Below are positions 1 through 8,146 of a DNA stretch of 38,180 nt, one piece after another. Numbering within the stretch: the first letter of the stretch is position 1; every line of letters starts with the position of its first letter. The position numbers and the translations under genes are program-made. The stretch comes from Betaproteobacteria bacterium (GTDB lineage: Bacteria > Pseudomonadota > Gammaproteobacteria > Burkholderiales > Burkholderiaceae_C): contig RFYV01000029.1 of the NCBI GenBank assembly GCA_009921265.1, positions 1 to 38,180 of the forward strand, read 5' to 3'. A model generated the notes under the pieces. The model did no database searches, was not told the origin of the DNA, and saw only the letters and a program-made list of their open reading frames with translations.

Positions 1-640
1 GATTGAGTCCACCGCGTACTGCTTGTTCTGGCGTTAAACCATAGTAACCCCATACCGTATCTGGTGTTGAATCACAAAAGTGCGGCAGCCATTTGTGCCC
101 GCGACCAGCAGCCACCACCGGAAAGCCGCAAGTACGCGCCCAATCTACCAAATCACAAATCAATGCGGGTTGATCGCCAAACGCCAATGAATAAATCACA
201 CCTGCATTGTGCGCACGCAGTGCTAGCAAAGGACCACAGAACGCATCGGCTTCAACAGTCACGTTCACAACATGCTTGTGATGCGCAAAGGCTTCCAAAA
301 TATGTTCAACCGCATGCAAAGGTGAACCTGTGCACTCCACCACTACATCAACCAATGGATGACTGACTAATTTTTTCCAATCATCGGTAATGTGTGTTGT
401 TCCATTTTTAATTGCATCGTCTAAAGACTTGGCTTCAAAATGATCGGGCTTCCAACCCACGCGCAATAAATTAGTTTTGGCACCAGCAGGATTTAAATCG
501 GCAATACCCATCAAATGAACACCTGGCAAATACGGAATTTGTGCCAAATACATAGCGCCAAATTTACCAGCGCCAATAAGTGCAATGCGAATCGGTTTAT
601 TGTCAGCTTGTCGTTGCTGAAGTTTGGCGTACAAACTCAT
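1..640 (-). CDS. Gfo/Idh/MocA-like NAD(P)-dependent oxidoreductase, 3' end outside window
   Basis: The frame is open from an ATG at 640 to the left edge (about 213 codons), so the C-terminus is missing. The N-terminal Rossmann segment RIALIGAGKFGAMYLAQI lies at residues 19-36, with an acidic residue after strand 2 (GIADLNP). VVVECTGSP follows and then HVVNVTVEADA, as in homoserine-dehydrogenase-like and Gfo/Idh/MocA oxidoreductases that often carry a C-terminal SAF domain. The last visible part, GRGHKWLPHFCDSTPDTVWGYY, is typical of that SAF-type group (from memory of the family). Its start overlaps the stop of the upstream dioxygenase gene as ATGA, so the two are translationally coupled. Substrate unknown. 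Confidence 0.8.
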   Translation of the reverse strand, partial: MSLYAKLQQRQADNKPIRIALIGAGKFGAMYLAQIPYLPGVHLMGIADLNPAGAKTNLLRVGWKPDHFEAKSLDDAIKNGTTHITDDWKKLVSHPLVDVVVECTGSPLHAVEHILEAFAHHKHVVNVTVEADAFCGPLLALRAHNAGVIYSLAFGDQPALICDLVDWARTCGFPVVAAGRGHKWLPHFCDSTPDTVWGYYGLTPEQAVRGGLN

Positions 641-1509
641 GCGGCAACCACAAAGTCTTCGGTGTTGGTCACCAATGCAGAATCAGGCATGCCGTTTTTC
701 CACGGCAAATCAATGGGGTAATCTTTGAGCAAACAATCATCGGGTAAGCATTCAATGGGTGTGAAATCGCGATGCGCAATGTATTCGGGTCGCTTGTGTC
801 TGCGAATGTGATTGGATACCGCACACAAACTCAAATAAACACTGACGCGGTTCCATGGTGATAAATTGCTGGTGGACGAATGCACCAAACAACTGTGAAA
901 CAAAATCATCGAACCCGCAGGACCTGTTGGGCTCACAATACCGCCGTCTTTATCGCCTGCACGTTTAACTAAATCTCGAATCAAATCGTTGTCGATCGTC
1001 CATAGCGGATAGCTCGTTGTTGTTAAATCATGTTTGGCGTTGATCACGCCTTTTTTGTGACTGCCAGGAATAAACATCAAAGGGCCATTGAATGCATTCA
1101 CATCGTCCAAAAAAATAGCAATGTTCATTGCGCGCTCGGTTGGCATGTGATCATCGTTAAGCCAGGTGCCGTAGTCTTGATGCCATTGCCACACATCACC
1201 CTCAAAGGCCAACTTGCCATTGATTTTGTATTGATGCATGTAAAGTTTTTCTTCAAACAAATCTTCTACAGGTCCAATCATGCGCGGGTGACGACCCAAT
1301 TTGGCAAAAGGTTTGCTATACATGTGCGCTGCAAAATTGGTTCGGACTGCATCACTGCCTTTTTCACGCACATTAAAAACTTCTCTGCGCTTGTAAAGAT
1401 CGGGCACTTCGTCAAGCAAACTTTTCATCTCGGTTGGCGAAAAAAGCCCTGGAAAAAATAAATAGCCATCTTTGTCAAAGCCCTGCTTTTGTTCTTGTGT
1501 TAAATGCAT
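637..1509 (-). CDS. Phytanoyl-CoA dioxygenase (PhyH) family Fe(II)/2-oxoglutarate oxygenase
   Basis: This 290-residue protein has the usual PhyH/EctD length. Seen in sequence: the metal-binding pair H110-x-D112 in WHQDYGTW, the distal histidine H210 and the 2-oxoglutarate arginine R221 in the segment HSSTSNLSPWNR. GPLMFIPGSHKKG (142-154) is the typical strand before the distal half. The enzyme probably hydroxylates a small organic substrate in the cytoplasm; the substrate cannot be told. AAAGGGA precedes the ATG. The gene overlaps the downstream oxidoreductase by 4 nt and lies 18 nt after the aldolase-like gene, so it is mid-operon. A hydroxylase next to a dehydrogenase suggests consecutive oxidation steps (inference). 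Confidence 0.88.
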   Translation of the reverse strand: MHLTQEQKQGFDKDGYLFFPGLFSPTEMKSLLDEVPDLYKRREVFNVREKGSDAVRTNFAAHMYSKPFAKLGRHPRMIGPVEDLFEEKLYMHQYKINGKLAFEGDVWQWHQDYGTWLNDDHMPTERAMNIAIFLDDVNAFNGPLMFIPGSHKKGVINAKHDLTTTSYPLWTIDNDLIRDLVKRAGDKDGGIVSPTGPAGSMILFHSCLVHSSTSNLSPWNRVSVYLSLCAVSNHIRRHKRPEYIAHRDFTPIECLPDDCLLKDYPIDLPWKNGMPDSALVTNTEDFVVAA

Positions 1510-1527
1510 ATCAATTCCCTTTAAACA

Positions 1528-2310
1528 TTAATTTCGATAAGACGGATCTTTGCGGTCCATCATACGCAACAATCCAGGCCACATGGCATCGCTGTCTTGG
1601 GTTGTTGACGATTCATAAGAACGCGCCACTTGCTCTGCAATCTCTGGCGTGGGCATGATGATTTGGTGTTGTGAAGCGAGCAATGTCATTTGAATTTGGC
1701 AGGCGTGCTCCAAATGAATTAACAGATCAAATGCTTCGGCAATACTTCTGCCTGTCACCAACGCACCATTGTTGTGCACGAGCATCACGCGGCGCTCGCC
1801 CAAGGCCTGTTGCAGTCGCACTACTTCATGCTCAGAAAAATCAACGCCCTCATACCCATGGTTGGCCATTCGATTAAAAAAGCGCATCGCTTGCTGCGAT
1901 AAGGGCAACAAGCCTTGCACCATACTCGCAACAGCCGCGGTCGCAACCGTGTGCACATGAATCACGCATTCAATGTCCTCAGCACATTGATACACCGCAC
2001 GATGCAACGCCAATCCACCAGAACTGACGCCCTTGCCGATCGGGTCGTCAATAATTTCACCCGATAAATTCACCGTCACTAAATTGCTGGTGGTGATGTC
2101 TTCAAAAAATAATCCCCATGCATTTAAAAAAATTTGATCGGTGTGATGGGGTGATTTGGCGGAGATGTGGTTGTAAATTAAATCACCCATTCCGTGGTGA
2201 TGAACCAATCGATAACAGGCTGCCAAATCTTGACGGATCGCCCAAGCCTCAGACGGCTTCATGTCTGAGGGTAATAAATTGGCAAAGATGACTGCATCGT
2301 TGAAATTCAT
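1528..2310 (-). CDS. Class II aldolase/adducin family protein with atypical metal site
   Basis: The fold is recognised from GDLIYNHISAKSP (42-54), LVTVNLSGEII (77-87), the metal pair H118-V-H120 in VIHVHTVATAAV, and LVHNNGALVTGRS (177-189). Relatives are L-fuculose-phosphate aldolase, epimerases, decarboxylases and adducin. At the place of the third metal histidine (usually NHG or HHG) this protein has N181 in HNNG, and at the place of the catalytic Glu of fuculose aldolase it has Gly (SSGGLALH). It is therefore unlikely to be an ordinary zinc aldolase. I chose the ATG at 2310 because GAAG lies 8 nt upstream; the frame also extends to a TTG at 2367. Length from 2310 is 260 residues. Confidence 0.85.
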   Translation of the reverse strand: MNFNDAVIFANLLPSDMKPSEAWAIRQDLAACYRLVHHHGMGDLIYNHISAKSPHHTDQIFLNAWGLFFEDITTSNLVTVNLSGEIIDDPIGKGVSSGGLALHRAVYQCAEDIECVIHVHTVATAAVASMVQGLLPLSQQAMRFFNRMANHGYEGVDFSEHEVVRLQQALGERRVMLVHNNGALVTGRSIAEAFDLLIHLEHACQIQMTLLASQHQIIMPTPEIAEQVARSYESSTTQDSDAMWPGLLRMMDRKDPSYRN

Positions 2311-2424
2311 TAACAGATCTTCAGAAAACAACGACTTCAGTATTGCTTTGGCGAGCCTCAGTGTCAATCACATCACGCACTCAGAATCAATGCTTTTTAA
2401 TTACTCTAACGCTTCAATTCGGCA

Positions 2425-3231
2425 TTAAAAATACAAGGCCAAGGGATTCACCGTGTGAATACGATATCGCAATAAAGGGTCGGGTTCTACCTGCATTAAC
2501 CAATCGATGGTGCTTTGATAGGTTGTCGATTCCACTCCTACAAAAGGACAATCACTGGCCCACACCAAGCGATCCATGTTTGCTCTTTCGCAAAACGCTT
2601 TTGCATACTCAACAGAATCATTGCCCAAACGATAGCCTGCGGATAATTTCACCCAAGTTCTTCCCTTTTCAATCGATTTCAATACCGCTTGAAAACCCTC
2701 GCAGTTAATACCCTTTACAGGATCAGGTCTGGCCAAATGATCAACCACCACCTTAACACCCGACTTTTCTAAATGCGGCAATACGGCGGGAATGCGCGGT
2801 CCATCTAAATGCAAATGCACATGCCAGTCGAGTTCACATAAGCGATATAAAAATTTTCGATAATCAAAACTTTGGATATCAGGCAACTCTTTCATACTGA
2901 TGAAAGGCAAGCGAACGCCGACAACACCATCCTTAGCCATACTGTCTAATTCATAACGATTTGTAATTGATGGATTGAGAATAACGGTGCCACGCCACTG
3001 CGGCTTGTTACGCAAAGTTTCAATCACATAATCATTGCAATCACCCCAAGGACTCGCTGCGGCAATGACACATCGCTGCACACCGTGGGCGTCTAATATT
3101 TTTTGCAAATCATCTTGCGTAAAATCATAATCAGGCGCGTGGCGAGGATTAGGCATCAAAGGCATATTTTTTTTAAATACATGCACATGTGCGTCAATCA
3201 CTGGTGGTGATTCAACATTTTTTATTGACAT
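2425..3231 (-). CDS. Amidohydrolase family protein (2-pyrone-4,6-dicarboxylate lactonase-like)
   Basis: This 268-residue TIM-barrel hydrolase belongs to the amidohydrolase-2 branch that includes LigI and related lactonases. Seen: DAHVHVF near the N-terminus (the HxH pair), HVHLHLDGPR, VVVDHLARPDPVKG and LVWASDCPFVG, which supplies the catalytic Asp. Such enzymes hydrolyse lactones or decarboxylate small acids in the cytoplasm. The ATG at 3231 has GGAG 6 nt upstream; the in-frame TTG at 3243 lies inside that ribosome-binding site. The gene starts 15 nt after the stop of the Bug receptor at 3247-4227, so receptor and hydrolase probably act on the same compound (inference). Confidence 0.87.
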   Translation of the reverse strand: MSIKNVESPPVIDAHVHVFKKNMPLMPNPRHAPDYDFTQDDLQKILDAHGVQRCVIAAASPWGDCNDYVIETLRNKPQWRGTVILNPSITNRYELDSMAKDGVVGVRLPFISMKELPDIQSFDYRKFLYRLCELDWHVHLHLDGPRIPAVLPHLEKSGVKVVVDHLARPDPVKGINCEGFQAVLKSIEKGRTWVKLSAGYRLGNDSVEYAKAFCERANMDRLVWASDCPFVGVESTTYQSTIDWLMQVEPDPLLRYRIHTVNPLALYF

Positions 3232-3246
3232 AGACAACTCCAATTT

Positions 3247-4227
3247 TTATTGTGCTTTGATGTTAGATTGTGCAACCACTTGCGCCCACTTAATCGCGTC
3301 TTTTCTAAACACGGATGCGAGTTCTGCAGGCGTGCTCGCCTTGGGATCAGTTCCCAACTCAAGCAAACGTTTTTTAATATCAAGTATGGACATGATCTCT
3401 TGTAAATGACTGTTAAGGAGTTGTATCGCCTGTAGAGGAACACCTTGGGCGGCATACAAAGCGTTCCAGCCCGTCACCTCATATCCACTCAATCCACCTT
3501 CGAGAACCGTTGGCGTTTGGGGTAACCAAGGTGTACGTGATGGCCCTGTTCCTGCGATCACTTTGACCTGCCCACCATCAACGGCTCCTTTGAGGGCTGC
3601 ATACGATTCAAAGCCAACATCCAAATCGCCACGCATCACAGCGGTTAACACCTCAGGAGTACTTTTATATGGAATTAAATTGACATTGAGTTTGGCCACT
3701 GAAGCAAATAGGGCTGCAGATAAGTTTTGAGTACTTCCAGGATTGATACTGCCAAAAACTAACTGTCTTTGCTTTCCTTGCGCCAGCAATGTTTTGATAT
3801 CGGTAATAGGTCCGTCTTTGCGCGTTACCAAAATCAAATCGAAATAGGCCATGGACGAAATCGGAGTGAAATCGTTTTCTGGATCGTATTCCAACTTAAA
3901 CAATGACTTTCCAATCGCCGTACCGTTTGAAAATAAAATCAAGGTATGGCCATCGCGAGGAGCGGCTAATGCAGTTTTTGCGGCGATCACGCCACCCGCG
4001 CCAGGCTTGTTTTCAACAATCACTTGCTGCCCAATACGCTCGCTTAGTTTTTGTGCCACCAATCGCATGGTGATATCTGCAAGGCCTCCAGGTCCAAATG
4101 GAATAATCACTTTGATGGGCTGATTAGGAAACGCCGATTGAGACCATGACAAGATGGGCCATTGAGTTAATCCCGTGTATACCAACGAGGTAGTGAGCCA
4201 TTTTCTTCTGTTCGCTTGAAAATTCAT
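3247..4227 (-). CDS. Bug/TctC-family tripartite tricarboxylate transporter receptor
   Basis: This is a 326-residue periplasmic binding protein with an N-terminal export signal containing a twin-arginine-like RRKWL, followed by FPNQPIKVIIPFGPGGLADI. Family landmarks: VIVENKPGAGG, DGHTLILFSNGT, LIPYKSTPEVLTAVMRGDLDVGFE and VKVIAGTGPSR. Bug proteins bind carboxylated solutes and normally hand them to a TctAB membrane pair, but no TctA or TctB gene is present here. AAAGGAG lies 6 nt upstream of the ATG. It is the first gene of a probable five-gene minus-strand operon, and faces a second Bug gene across 94 nt. Confidence 0.93.
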   Translation of the reverse strand: MNFQANRRKWLTTSLVYTGLTQWPILSWSQSAFPNQPIKVIIPFGPGGLADITMRLVAQKLSERIGQQVIVENKPGAGGVIAAKTALAAPRDGHTLILFSNGTAIGKSLFKLEYDPENDFTPISSMAYFDLILVTRKDGPITDIKTLLAQGKQRQLVFGSINPGSTQNLSAALFASVAKLNVNLIPYKSTPEVLTAVMRGDLDVGFESYAALKGAVDGGQVKVIAGTGPSRTPWLPQTPTVLEGGLSGYEVTGWNALYAAQGVPLQAIQLLNSHLQEIMSILDIKKRLLELGTDPKASTPAELASVFRKDAIKWAQVVAQSNIKAQ

Positions 4228-4255
4228 GATTTACTCCTTTAATGAAAATGAATAT

Positions 4256-4271
4256 GCAAATTTAAACTTGC
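4256..4271. promoter_or_regulatory. Near-perfect 16-bp palindrome in the divergent Bug promoter region
   Basis: GCAAATTTAAACTTGC equals its own reverse complement except for one mismatched pair. It lies between the starts at 4227 (-) and 4322 (+). It resembles an operator for a dimeric regulator able to act on both Bug-amidohydrolase units. No regulator gene is nearby and the function is inferred. Confidence 0.35.
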
Positions 4272-4321
4272 GATGCTCGATATTTCATGGTTTACTCATG
4301 GCAATCAAAAAAGGATAATCC

Positions 4322-5317
4322 ATGAAACATTTAAGCAGATCAAAAATTTTGACATCTCTCTCTCTTGTTTTCTTTCAAACTTTTGTTTACCTATTGCCCG
4401 CTCAAGCCGCTTATCCTGATCGACCCATCAAACTGGTGGTGCCTTTTCCTGCAGGCGGCACTGTTGATTTGGTTGCACGCATCATCGCCACACAACTGGG
4501 TAAACAACTCAACACCAATGTTGTTATTGAGAATGTACTTGAGAATGTACCCGGCGCTGGTGGCACGATTGCCTCTAGTCGTGTCGCCAAGTCAACAGCT
4601 GACGGATACACATTGCTGTTTGCAACACCTAACCACACTATCAATCCATCACTGATTCAAAACATCCCATTTGATACAGAAAAAGATTTTTTACCTGTCT
4701 CCTTGGTTGCACAAATTCCAGAATTATTAGTAGCTCATTCAGCGCAGCCCTTTAATACTTTCACAGAATTTGTCAGCTACGCCAAAACATCTTCTGAAAA
4801 ACTCAATTACGCCTCTGCAGGCAATGGCACATTACCGCATATCACCATGGAGTTACTTCTTCAAAAAATGGGCACGCGAATCACCCACGTTCCTTACAAA
4901 GGCGCAGCACCTGCCATGAATGATTTACTTTCAGGCGTGATCGGGTTGAAGATGGACACCATAGCGACATCTTCTCAACACATCAAATCCGGAAAGCTCA
5001 AACCACTGGCCATTGCCAGTGCTAGCCGCTCACCTTTAATGCCGCAAGTTCCTACCGTCGCAGAGTTAGGATTTCCTGGCTATCAAGGTATTTTATGGAT
5101 GGGGATCTTGGCTCCAGCCAATACCGATATCACCACGATTAACATCTTGTTCAAAGCGATTCAAGCCATGTCCACACAAACTGAATTACTCAAACAACTG
5201 ACAGCTGATGGTGTTGAAATGGTAGCGAGTGATCCAACCGCATTTAGCAAACTCATCAGTGCAGAACTCAAGCAATGGCGCGATGTGGTTCAAAAAGCTC
5301 AAATCAAGGCCGAGTGA
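4322..5317 (+). CDS. Bug/TctC-family transporter receptor with 4-residue internal duplication
   Basis: This 331-residue receptor has a Sec signal ending near PAQA, then AYPDRPIKLVVPFPAGGTVDLVARI. Further landmarks are PGAGGTIASSRVAKS, DGYTLLFATPNHT, HVPYKGAAPAMNDLLSG and KLKPLAIASASRS. The region that normally reads VIEN-x-PGAGG contains ENVLENVPGAGG (residues 70-81), produced by a 12-bp tandem duplication at 4529-4552. The four extra residues sit next to the ligand-binding loop. AAGGA lies upstream of the ATG. Its TGA shares one base with the ATG of the next gene, an amidohydrolase, so the two are coupled, mirroring the Bug-amidohydrolase pair on the other strand. Confidence 0.93.
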   Translation: MKHLSRSKILTSLSLVFFQTFVYLLPAQAAYPDRPIKLVVPFPAGGTVDLVARIIATQLGKQLNTNVVIENVLENVPGAGGTIASSRVAKSTADGYTLLFATPNHTINPSLIQNIPFDTEKDFLPVSLVAQIPELLVAHSAQPFNTFTEFVSYAKTSSEKLNYASAGNGTLPHITMELLLQKMGTRITHVPYKGAAPAMNDLLSGVIGLKMDTIATSSQHIKSGKLKPLAIASASRSPLMPQVPTVAELGFPGYQGILWMGILAPANTDITTINILFKAIQAMSTQTELLKQLTADGVEMVASDPTAFSKLISAELKQWRDVVQKAQIKAE

Positions 5318-6198
5318 TGCAACCACCTTTAACGAAACCGCCAGACCCAGATCCCAAAAAACCACTCACACCGTGTCCAGCAGGAGCCATCGACACGCAT
5401 ATTCATTTGTTTGGACCTGCGTCGCAATATCCATTTCACCCCAATAGTCGATACACATCACAAGATGCATTGCCAGCCGATTACGTAAAACTACAAAAAG
5501 CCATTGGCCTGCATTCAGCAGTGATCGTGAGTGGTGGTGGATACGGTACGAGCTTTACCCATTTAGCAAACACATTAAAAGCGCATCCAGGTCAATTTAA
5601 AGGCGTTGCATTGTTACCTGAAGATGTCACCGATGAAGACTTACACATGCTCGATCAACTCGGTGTTTGTGGCGCACGCTTCGTGAGTCCGGGTCATCAA
5701 GGCGCATTGCCTCGTATCTCACCTAACGTTGCTGCACGCATTGCAAATCTTGGCTGGCATATCAATTTTTATCCGTCGGGTGATGATTTACTCACCTATG
5801 GGCCTATGCTTCAAGCATTACCTAATCATGCAATTGTGTTGGATCACTTTGCAGCCGTTCCCGCAAAAGGCGGTATTGAACAACCGGCCTTTCAACATTT
5901 GCTGAAACTTTTAGACACAGGTCAATTTTGGGTCAAGCTCTCAGGTCCTATGCGATGTTCACCGGGTGACTTTCCTTATGCAGACGTCACCCCAATGGCA
6001 CGCCAGTTAGTAGCGCATGCACCGCAGCGTTTGATTTGGGGAAGTGATTGGCCTCACGTCAACATGAACAATCGATCCATACCCAACGATGGTGATTTAT
6101 TTGATTTGCTCGCTGAATGGGTACCCGACGAACAAACAAGAGAAATGATTTTGGTGCACAACCCTCGTGCACTCTACGGAAAATTTAAAGAATACTAA
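5317..6198 (+). CDS. Amidohydrolase family protein (PDC-lactonase-like)
   Basis: This is a 293-residue TIM-barrel hydrolase. Seen: AIDTHIHLFGPA near residue 25 (HxH), VALLPEDVTDEDLHML, HINFYPSGDDLL, IVLDHFAAVPAKGGI, FWVKLSGPMRCS, LIWGSDWPHVNM (catalytic Asp) and the family ending VHNPRALYG. The ATG at 5317 overlaps the receptor's stop (TGATG) and has AAGG 7 nt upstream; an earlier in-frame start at 5275 would lie within the receptor gene and is less likely. Together with 4322-5317 it forms a two-gene uptake-and-hydrolysis unit. Related lactonases act in protocatechuate and gallate type pathways, but the substrate here is unknown. Confidence 0.88.
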   Translation: MQPPLTKPPDPDPKKPLTPCPAGAIDTHIHLFGPASQYPFHPNSRYTSQDALPADYVKLQKAIGLHSAVIVSGGGYGTSFTHLANTLKAHPGQFKGVALLPEDVTDEDLHMLDQLGVCGARFVSPGHQGALPRISPNVAARIANLGWHINFYPSGDDLLTYGPMLQALPNHAIVLDHFAAVPAKGGIEQPAFQHLLKLLDTGQFWVKLSGPMRCSPGDFPYADVTPMARQLVAHAPQRLIWGSDWPHVNMNNRSIPNDGDLFDLLAEWVPDEQTREMILVHNPRALYGKFKEY

Positions 6199-6315
6199 TT
6201 AATTCAATTTATTTTATGCACGCTCTTTTGGTGCTCAATTGTTTAAAAATTATCATTTTAATGGGCTTAAAATTTGCTATTGCATGGATGAAGCACATTT
6301 CAACCCTAAACCCCT

Positions 6316-6534
6316 ATGTCTACATCCCATCCGCATGCATCATTTGAATTAAGTTGCCAAAACTGTGAATATATCATGGCTTCTCAAACCTCTTCGACGG
6401 GTTTGCGATGCGGTCATCGGTATTTTTTAGCCACACCAGTGTTGCGAAAAATCACCATGATGTGGCACTACCCCGAAGTCAAGCCACACAATGCGTGTGA
6501 GTCGTGGACCCAAGATGTTACGACACCTAGATAA
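6316..6534 (+). CDS. Small four-cysteine protein of unknown function
   Basis: This 72-residue frame encodes C14-x-x-C17, GLRCGHRYF with C32, and a final C61 in HNACESW, plus MMWHYPEVK. The four spaced cysteines look like a small zinc-binding or disulfide-stabilised protein. I do not recognise a named family, although the pattern seems familiar from betaproteobacterial hypothetical proteins. No strong ribosome-binding site precedes the ATG, so expression or the exact start is uncertain. It ends 5 nt from the end of the convergent DUF2076 gene. The 117 nt upstream (6199-6315) are AT-rich with no clear terminator. Confidence 0.55.
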   Translation: MSTSHPHASFELSCQNCEYIMASQTSSTGLRCGHRYFLATPVLRKITMMWHYPEVKPHNACESWTQDVTTPR

Positions 6535-6539
6535 ATGAT

Positions 6540-7145
6540 TCAAGCCCAATCATCTCCACCCACATCGTCAGAATAATCCGCAACCGAATCATTTGACGGT
6601 TCATCGGCAATAGGAACAAAACCATTGTCGCTGTTATTTGACGAGAGTGAATTTGATTGATCATTACTGGGCCCGTGATGCCCCATCATGTTTTGAATAC
6701 CTTGATATAAAAATGATCCTGCCACCACACCCACTGCTGTGCTGGCAATCGTGCCCATCATGCCCGACCCCCAAGAACTTTGAGCGACTGGCGCAGCTTG
6801 AGGTTGCATGTTTCTAGCGGGTGCGGATTGATTAGAAAATGCAGCGGTTTGCGCAATTGGCGCAGTGGGTTGCCGACCCCAACTATTGCCACCACTCAAA
6901 AAACTACTCGCTGGTGTTGTAGCCGCTTGATCTACTTTTGCTTGCAACTCAGCGTTTTTAGCCATGGCCACTTGCAAAGCCATATCGGCACCCATTGCAC
7001 GTTGCACCAATAAATACAGTGCGTCGGGTTGTTGCGAGCATGCGTCTTTGATTAAGGTTTCAGCGGCTATATCTTTGGGCTCAGCACGCGCTTGTGTCAA
7101 TTGTTGCAAAAAATTTTGTAATTGGTTGCGTTCTTCTAGTGTCAT
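6540..7145 (-). CDS. DUF2076 family protein
   Basis: The 201-residue protein begins MTLEERNQLQNFLQQL and continues with AETLIKDACSQQPDALYLLVQRAMGAD, the alpha-helical opening typical of DUF2076. A low-complexity middle rich in Gln, Ala, Pro and Ser follows, then a Gly/Ala-rich hydrophobic stretch (SGMMGTIASTAVGVVAGSFLYQGI, about 127-150) that may be one membrane segment. It ends in an acidic tail, DYSDDVGGDDWA. The function of the family is unknown; an envelope location is likely (inference). It lies 29 nt after the Bug gene at 7175-8146, so it could be the last gene of that transcript. Confidence 0.85.
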   Translation of the reverse strand: MTLEERNQLQNFLQQLTQARAEPKDIAAETLIKDACSQQPDALYLLVQRAMGADMALQVAMAKNAELQAKVDQAATTPASSFLSGGNSWGRQPTAPIAQTAAFSNQSAPARNMQPQAAPVAQSSWGSGMMGTIASTAVGVVAGSFLYQGIQNMMGHHGPSNDQSNSLSSNNSDNGFVPIADEPSNDSVADYSDDVGGDDWA

Positions 7146-7174
7146 GACGATCTTTCAATGTTAAATGTAAAAAT

Positions 7175-8146
7175 TCAATCGACTGTTATTTTTTCTTCTC
7201 GGACAATCTTGGCCATCGCAGGAATTTCTTCCTTGAGCCATTGCCCAAACTGCTCTGAACTCATGTTGGACGGCTCTGCACCTAATGTATTCAATCGCTC
7301 TTTGATATCGGACATTGCAGTGATTTTAAGAAGCTCCGCATTGAGTTTATCAATGATGGATTTGGGCGTGCCAGCAGGCGCCAAAAGACCTTGCCAACTA
7401 CCGGTTAAAAAACCAGTTAATGTTTCACCCACTGTTGGCACATCGCCCAATTGCGCGTTGCGTTTGGCGCTCGACACTGCAATTAATTTGATCTTGCCAG
7501 ATTTAACATGCGGATACGTTGCAACCATTCCATTAAAAGTAACATCCACTTGTCCGCCAATTAAATCGGTGATAGCCTGTGCGCCTCCTTTGTAAGGCAC
7601 ATAACCCCAATCGAATCCACTGCGCTTTGCAAACACAACACCAGCCAAATGCGGAGCGCTTCCCATTCCAGCCGCAGCTGCAAAATTAAGTGCGCCTTTT
7701 TTGGACTTGGCATAGGCAACCAACTCTGCGGTGGTGTTCGCATGAATTTGTGAACTCACCACCAACAAATGCGGCGAATAACCCACCATGGCAACAGGCG
7801 CAAAATCGGTTAAGACATTGAAAGGCAATTTGTACAAAGCAGGACTGATGACTAAATTACCAACGTCCATCAAGATCAAGGTGTAACCATCGGGTGCTGA
7901 TTTGGCCAATACATCGGCAACCAAGTTGCCATTCGATCCTGGTCTGTTTTCAATCACGACAGGTTGACCCCAAGCTTCGGTCCACTTTTGCCCCACCATT
8001 CGAGCAAGCACATCGGAGGTGCCACCTGCAGGAAACGGCACAATAATTTTGATGGGTTTATTGGGATACGACGATGTGGTTTGTGCATGCACAAGCGTTA
8101 AACAACAACTGGCCAACGCAATAAATAAATAATGTAAATACTTCAT
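7175..8146 (-). CDS. Bug/TctC-family tripartite tricarboxylate transporter receptor
   Basis: This 323-residue periplasmic receptor has a Sec signal ending LTLVHA, then SYPNKPIKIIVPFPAGGTSDVLARM. Landmarks: VVIENRPGSNGN, PDGYTLILMDVGN, GYVPYKGGAQAITDLIGGQVDVTFNG and IKLIAVSSAKRN. GGAG precedes the ATG. The start codon overlaps the stop of the upstream epimerase remnant as ATGA, so this gene was once translated in coupling with a sugar-processing enzyme. No TctA/TctB partner is in the window. Ligand unknown, probably an organic acid. Confidence 0.93.
   Translation of the reverse strand: MKYLHYLFIALASCCLTLVHAQTTSSYPNKPIKIIVPFPAGGTSDVLARMVGQKWTEAWGQPVVIENRPGSNGNLVADVLAKSAPDGYTLILMDVGNLVISPALYKLPFNVLTDFAPVAMVGYSPHLLVVSSQIHANTTAELVAYAKSKKGALNFAAAAGMGSAPHLAGVVFAKRSGFDWGYVPYKGGAQAITDLIGGQVDVTFNGMVATYPHVKSGKIKLIAVSSAKRNAQLGDVPTVGETLTGFLTGSWQGLLAPAGTPKSIIDKLNAELLKITAMSDIKERLNTLGAEPSNMSSEQFGQWLKEEIPAMAKIVREEKITVD

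Noticed and set aside
1030..1461. Plus-strand frame of about 143 codons opposite the PhyH gene.
   Set aside because: Antisense shadow; the PhyH reading has its metal and 2-oxoglutarate motifs intact.
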